Shown in pieces: positions 6,992 through 9,085 of a stretch of DNA of 9,085 nt; the first letter of the stretch is position 1; each line of letters opens with the position of its first letter. This stretch comes from Deltaproteobacteria bacterium (GTDB lineage Bacteria > Desulfobacterota > Deferrimicrobia > Deferrimicrobiales > Deferrimicrobiaceae): positions 2,692-11,776 of the forward strand of contig PQAK01000126.1 in the NCBI GenBank assembly GCA_003105225.1, read 5' to 3'. A program made the position numbers and the translations under genes. Below the pieces are notes generated by a model, which had not been told where the DNA came from, searched no databases, and saw nothing but the letters and a program-made list of their open reading frames with translations.

Positions 6992-7019
6992 GGTATGTTA
7001 CCATACATACCGCCGGTAT
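6992..7019. promoter_or_regulatory. Probable LexA operator: clustered inverted half-sites
   Basis: GGTATGT-TACCAT-ACATACC at 6992-7011 is a perfect 7-bp inverted repeat with a 6-nt spacer. Nested in it is GTATG-N4-CATAC (6993-7006). The right arm also pairs outward as ATACC-GCC-GGTAT (7007-7019). Four half-sites therefore lie within 28 bp, immediately before the lexA GTG at 6988. Position next to lexA and dyad symmetry indicate an autoregulatory operator. It differs from the E. coli CTGT-N8-ACAG and Gram-positive GAAC-N4-GTTC boxes. Which pair of half-sites is bound cannot be told from sequence. No convincing -35/-10 pair was found beside it. Confidence 0.65.
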
Positions 7020-7336
7020 TTGCGCGTTTTTTCGAACACGAGCATTAATTCCTCATGCAATGGAAAATCTTCGTTCAGCCAGTAATGACTCTCCTTCCCC
7101 CTCCGCCGGGAGCAGATGATGCCGATCTCCTTAAGTTTCTTAAGCTCGCGAAGGACGCCTTTTATATCTTTCTTCGTATAGCGGGAAATCAGTCTTGGGA
7201 ACAGTGGATCATTCGGGTAATCGAAGAACATCGCAAGAGTCGCGTAGAGCGCGGGGGAGGCGAATAATTTTTCAATCATATCGGTATTTACATGCAATGC
7301 TCGGACCATCTGGCGTAGCGAAAGCAAGGGGGGCAT
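6998..7336 (-). CDS. Short winged-helix transcriptional regulator (ArsR-like)
   Basis: A protein of up to 112 residues. The region from MIEKLFASPALYATLAMFFDYPND through the helices DIKGVLRELKKLKEIGIICSRRRGKESHYWLNED looks like a small winged helix, with a Lys/Arg-rich recognition helix and a wing at 76-88. The ending FPLHEELMLVFEKT resembles short regulators of the ArsR/MNT-associated kind. The first 19 residues fit poorly, so the real start may be the Met at 7279 (93 residues), which matches the usual 'MIEKLF' opening; neither start has a good ribosome binding site. Its TAA stop (6998-7000) lies inside the lexA operator and 9 nt before lexA, so the two may be cotranscribed. The DNA is clearly AT-richer than its neighbours (27 G/C in 60 at 7141-7200), suggesting import. 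Regulated targets are unknown. Confidence 0.68.
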   Translation of the reverse strand: MPPLLSLRQMVRALHVNTDMIEKLFASPALYATLAMFFDYPNDPLFPRLISRYTKKDIKGVLRELKKLKEIGIICSRRRGKESHYWLNEDFPLHEELMLVFEKTRKYRRYVW

Positions 7337-7344
7337 TTCTGATT

Positions 7345-7367
7345 ATTGATGTAGTTCCTCCATCAAT
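7345..7367. repeat. Perfect 7-bp inverted repeat upstream of the winged-helix gene
   Basis: ATTGATG (7345-7351) and CATCAAT (7361-7367) are exact reverse complements around a 9-nt loop. On the minus strand the loop contains GAGGAA. The site lies just upstream of the winged-helix gene, in the AT-rich gap that runs from 7337 to 7427. It could be an operator for that regulator or an RNA hairpin in its leader; it has no U-tract, so it is not a standard terminator. Confidence 0.4.
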
Positions 7368-7427
7368 TTCTGAAAATACCCCCCAAAAGTTTAAGTGGTT
7401 ATAGATATGTGATTATCAATTGGCGGG

Positions 7428-8273
7428 TCACCAGAGGCCGGCGGCGGCGGGGACGGCGGGGCGGTCGAGGAGCGATATGGCCTCCCGGGAGCAGGCGGCG
7501 CGGCAGATGCCGCAGCCGTAGCATTTCCGGGCGTCGACGACGGACTTCTTCTCCCCGGCGCTGTAGGCGACCGCGCCGAACTGGCAGACTTTCATGCACT
7601 GGCGGCAGCCGGTGCAATTCCCGGGGTCGATCCGCGCAACGTATTCGGCTCGGAACATCACGGGCATGTCGTGGGTCACGGTGGCACGCATCGCAATGCA
7701 GTCCGAACGGTCGCAGTTGCAGAACCCGCCGATGAAGGGGGTGCGGAAAGTCCAGACGGTGTGGCAGAGCCCCTCGCTTTCGTGTTCGCGGAACGCCTTA
7801 AGCGCCTCCTCTTTGCACAGCGTCTCCAACCCTTTCGTATCCGGTCCCCTGAGGTAGCTTTTCTCCAGGGAACCGGCGATGCGGAACATCTCCCCTCCGT
7901 CGGGGGAAATGCTGATGCCGTAGCAGTACCGCTTCTCCTTGCCGCGCGTTATCTTGCGGCAGATGCAGGGAAGGCGGACGACGGAGTTGACGAAGCCGAG
8001 AATGCGCTCCAGATCTTCGATGGGCACCACCTGCCCGTAGTGAACCTGCTTCTGCCGGCGAGTGATCGCCCATATGATTGCCCGCCGCACGATGGCGGGG
8101 GCGCGGGAAAGCCTCTCCAAGTTTTCAAGGTCCGCCCGCAGCCGTTCGGGCTCGGAGAGGAATTCCTCGATGAACCGCCTGCGCTTCACATCACTCAAGA
8201 GGTCATCGGAGTAGTTCCCGGCGCGCAGGTACCACTTCTTTCCCTCGCCGTGCTTGTGGCAGAACTCGCACAT
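7428..8273 (-). CDS. Cysteine-rich protein with two C-terminal [4Fe-4S] motifs
   Basis: A 281-residue soluble iron-sulfur protein, predicted to transfer electrons. The C-terminal ferredoxin domain has two classic motifs: C220/C223/C226 with C230 (CTGCRQCMKVC) and C251/C254/C257 with C261 (CYGCGICRAAC). Further upstream are more conserved-looking cysteines: C2/C5, CICR with C117 (103-117), GLCHTVW (C170) and FCNCDRSDC (185-192). These resemble 4Fe-4S proteins that carry an extra metal or cluster site before the ferredoxin domain. No signal peptide or membrane segment is seen. The ATG at 8273 starts 3 nt after the stop of the aldo/keto reductase-like gene, so the pair is cotranscribed and the protein may serve as its electron partner (inference). 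The C-terminal tail after residue 270 is low in complexity. Confidence 0.88.
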   Translation of the reverse strand: MCEFCHKHGEGKKWYLRAGNYSDDLLSDVKRRRFIEEFLSEPERLRADLENLERLSRAPAIVRRAIIWAITRRQKQVHYGQVVPIEDLERILGFVNSVVRLPCICRKITRGKEKRYCYGISISPDGGEMFRIAGSLEKSYLRGPDTKGLETLCKEEALKAFREHESEGLCHTVWTFRTPFIGGFCNCDRSDCIAMRATVTHDMPVMFRAEYVARIDPGNCTGCRQCMKVCQFGAVAYSAGEKKSVVDARKCYGCGICRAACSREAISLLDRPAVPAAAGLW

Positions 8274-8276
8274 GGG

Positions 8277-9085
8277 CTATCCGTGGACGGCGCGGCCGAA
8301 GTCGCGCATGAAGGCCATCTCTTCGGGAGTGAGGGGACCCTTGACGACGGCGGCCAGGTCCTCGCGCAGCTCCGTCGCGCTGCGAGGCCCGGAAAGCACG
8401 ATGTCCACATGGGGGCTCGAAAGGCAGAAGCGGTAGCAGTCGCCCGCGGTGGGCACCCTCCCCTTCCAGTTCCGCGGCGCGCGAAGAAGCTTCTTCCAGG
8501 CCGTCGCGGTATAGGCGACTACCGCGGGGCGGCGGCGCGCCAGGTGCGGAAAGATCTCCTGCTCCGCCCCCGTGTGCGCGGCGTTATAACGGACCATCAG
8601 GAGGTCTAATATAGAGTCCTCGGCGAGCTTCCCTGCGCGGGGGCGATCATGGATGGAAACCCCGAGAGCGAGGACCTTCCCTTCATCGCGGAGTTTCGCC
8701 ATCTCTTCCCGGACCGCGCCGGTGAAGGCGGACATCTTGCCGAGCCAGTAAAGCTGGAAGACGTCCAGGTAGTCGACGCTAAGCGTCCGCAGCGCCGACT
8801 CGGCCGCCCGGCGCACGGCGCCCGGGAAGTAGCCGAGCAGCGGCCCGGCGGAAACGGCGTACCGTTCCCGGTCGCGTGCAAGGACAGCGCGCAGCGCGGC
8901 GGTAAGACCCTTCATCCGCGGGCTCCAGAAGACGTACTGGATCCGCTCCAGCGCCTCCCGGCATAGCGGCGCCCGGCCGAGGTTGGTATGGAGGATGACC
9001 CCCGTGGCGTTGATCACCCGGCGGAGACGATAGGCGCCAAGGCCCTCGACGATCAACAGCCGCCCGCTCCGCCGCCGCTTCCTTC
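8277..9085 (-). CDS. Aldo/keto reductase-like gene with an in-frame SelA-type N-terminus (partial, chimeric)
   Basis: The frame is open to the window edge. About 220 C-terminal residues, from roughly YVFWSPRMKGLTAALRAVL onward, are aldo/keto reductase sequence: SVDYLDVFQLYWLG, LGVSIHDRPRAGKLAED, DLLMVRYNAAHTGAEQEIFP, AYTATAWKKLL, TAGDCYRFCLSSPHVDIVLSG and the ending MRDFGRAVHG. This matches a reductase subgroup found with 4Fe-4S partners. The usual N-terminal third, including the 'GLG' beta-hairpin and the catalytic Asp/Tyr strands, is absent. In its place is SelA-like sequence (VINATGVILHTNLGRAPL). The changeover lies near 8940. As written, the product should be inactive as a reductase. The window is cut before any start codon is certain; a TTG at 9056 is not a credible start because SelA similarity continues through it. 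Reductase assignment of the C-terminus is firm; the integrity of the gene is doubtful. Confidence 0.8.
   Translation of the reverse strand, partial: RKRRRSGRLLIVEGLGAYRLRRVINATGVILHTNLGRAPLCREALERIQYVFWSPRMKGLTAALRAVLARDRERYAVSAGPLLGYFPGAVRRAAESALRTLSVDYLDVFQLYWLGKMSAFTGAVREEMAKLRDEGKVLALGVSIHDRPRAGKLAEDSILDLLMVRYNAAHTGAEQEIFPHLARRRPAVVAYTATAWKKLLRAPRNWKGRVPTAGDCYRFCLSSPHVDIVLSGPRSATELREDLAAVVKGPLTPEEMAFMRDFGRAVHG
8943..9085 (-). other. selA: selA 5' fragment joined in frame to the reductase
   Basis: The minus-strand translation reads GRLLIVEGLGAYRLRRV, then INATGVILHTNLGRAPL, then CREALERI. The INATG-hLHTNLGR block is the hallmark of L-seryl-tRNA(Sec) selenium transferase, the PLP enzyme that makes Sec-tRNA. 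In intact SelA it precedes the cofactor-binding domain. That domain, including the PLP lysine, is missing because the frame passes into aldo/keto reductase sequence after about EALERI. The fragment continues past the window end, so an upstream SelA N-terminal domain is expected there. It could be a remnant of a deletion between two genes or an assembly join. Confidence 0.75.

Noticed and set aside
3168..7004. A single 1278-codon open frame that would fuse the polymerase to upstream sequence
   Set aside because: The portion before 5468 is a Pro/Arg-rich shadow of lexA, the RecA-like gene and the 101-residue gene, all better supported in other frames. The ATG at 5468 gives a protein of normal PolB length.
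7020..7075. Sigma-70 promoter for lexA inside the winged-helix gene
   Set aside because: TTGCAT and TATGTA-like hexamers exist on the minus strand but not with proper spacing, so no promoter is called.

Overview
The window is GC-rich, densely packed bacterial chromosome. The gene style and order suggest a delta-proteobacterial (Desulfobacterota-like) genome: an ileS-lspA-lgt cluster, an IleRS with zinc-ribbon cysteines in its insertion region, and a secreted OB-fold protein. This placement is inferred from memory of gene style, not from a search.

Plus strand, 1-3214: the C-terminal half of ileS (cut by the window start), lspA and lgt run head to tail with a 9-nt gap and then a 20-nt overlap. 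They form a housekeeping unit for isoleucyl-tRNA charging and lipoprotein maturation. After a 111-nt gap comes a small gene for a predicted exported OB-fold protein with its own strong ribosome binding site.

Minus strand, 7336 down to 3168 (the most interesting part): a short winged-helix regulator gene in AT-rich DNA, then lexA, a RecA/RadA-fold protein whose nucleotide-binding residues are replaced, a 101-residue charged helical protein, and a divergent family-B DNA polymerase. From lexA onward the genes are spaced by 13 nt, 2 nt and a 19-nt overlap, so they are almost certainly one transcript. A near-perfect set of inverted repeats (GGTATGT-N6-ACATACC and further half-sites) sits directly against the lexA start codon and is the probable LexA operator. 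The layout resembles the LexA-controlled imuA-imuB-dnaE2 mutagenesis cassette, with a proofreading-deficient-looking PolB in place of DnaE2. I read it as a candidate SOS-induced translesion synthesis ('mutasome') system built on a B-family polymerase. The polymerase and the exported OB-fold gene converge and overlap by 47 nt.

Minus strand, 9085 down to 7428: an aldo/keto reductase-like gene followed 3 nt later by a cysteine-rich protein with two C-terminal [4Fe-4S] motifs, a probable redox pair. The reductase reading frame is abnormal. Its N-terminal part, running off the window edge, is clearly selenocysteine synthase (SelA) sequence, and it switches to reductase sequence near 8940 at a GATC. 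This is either a gene fusion or deletion scar, or a chimeric join in the assembly or library.

I see no tRNA, rRNA, CRISPR array or insertion sequence. There is no gene-free stretch longer than about 150 bases.
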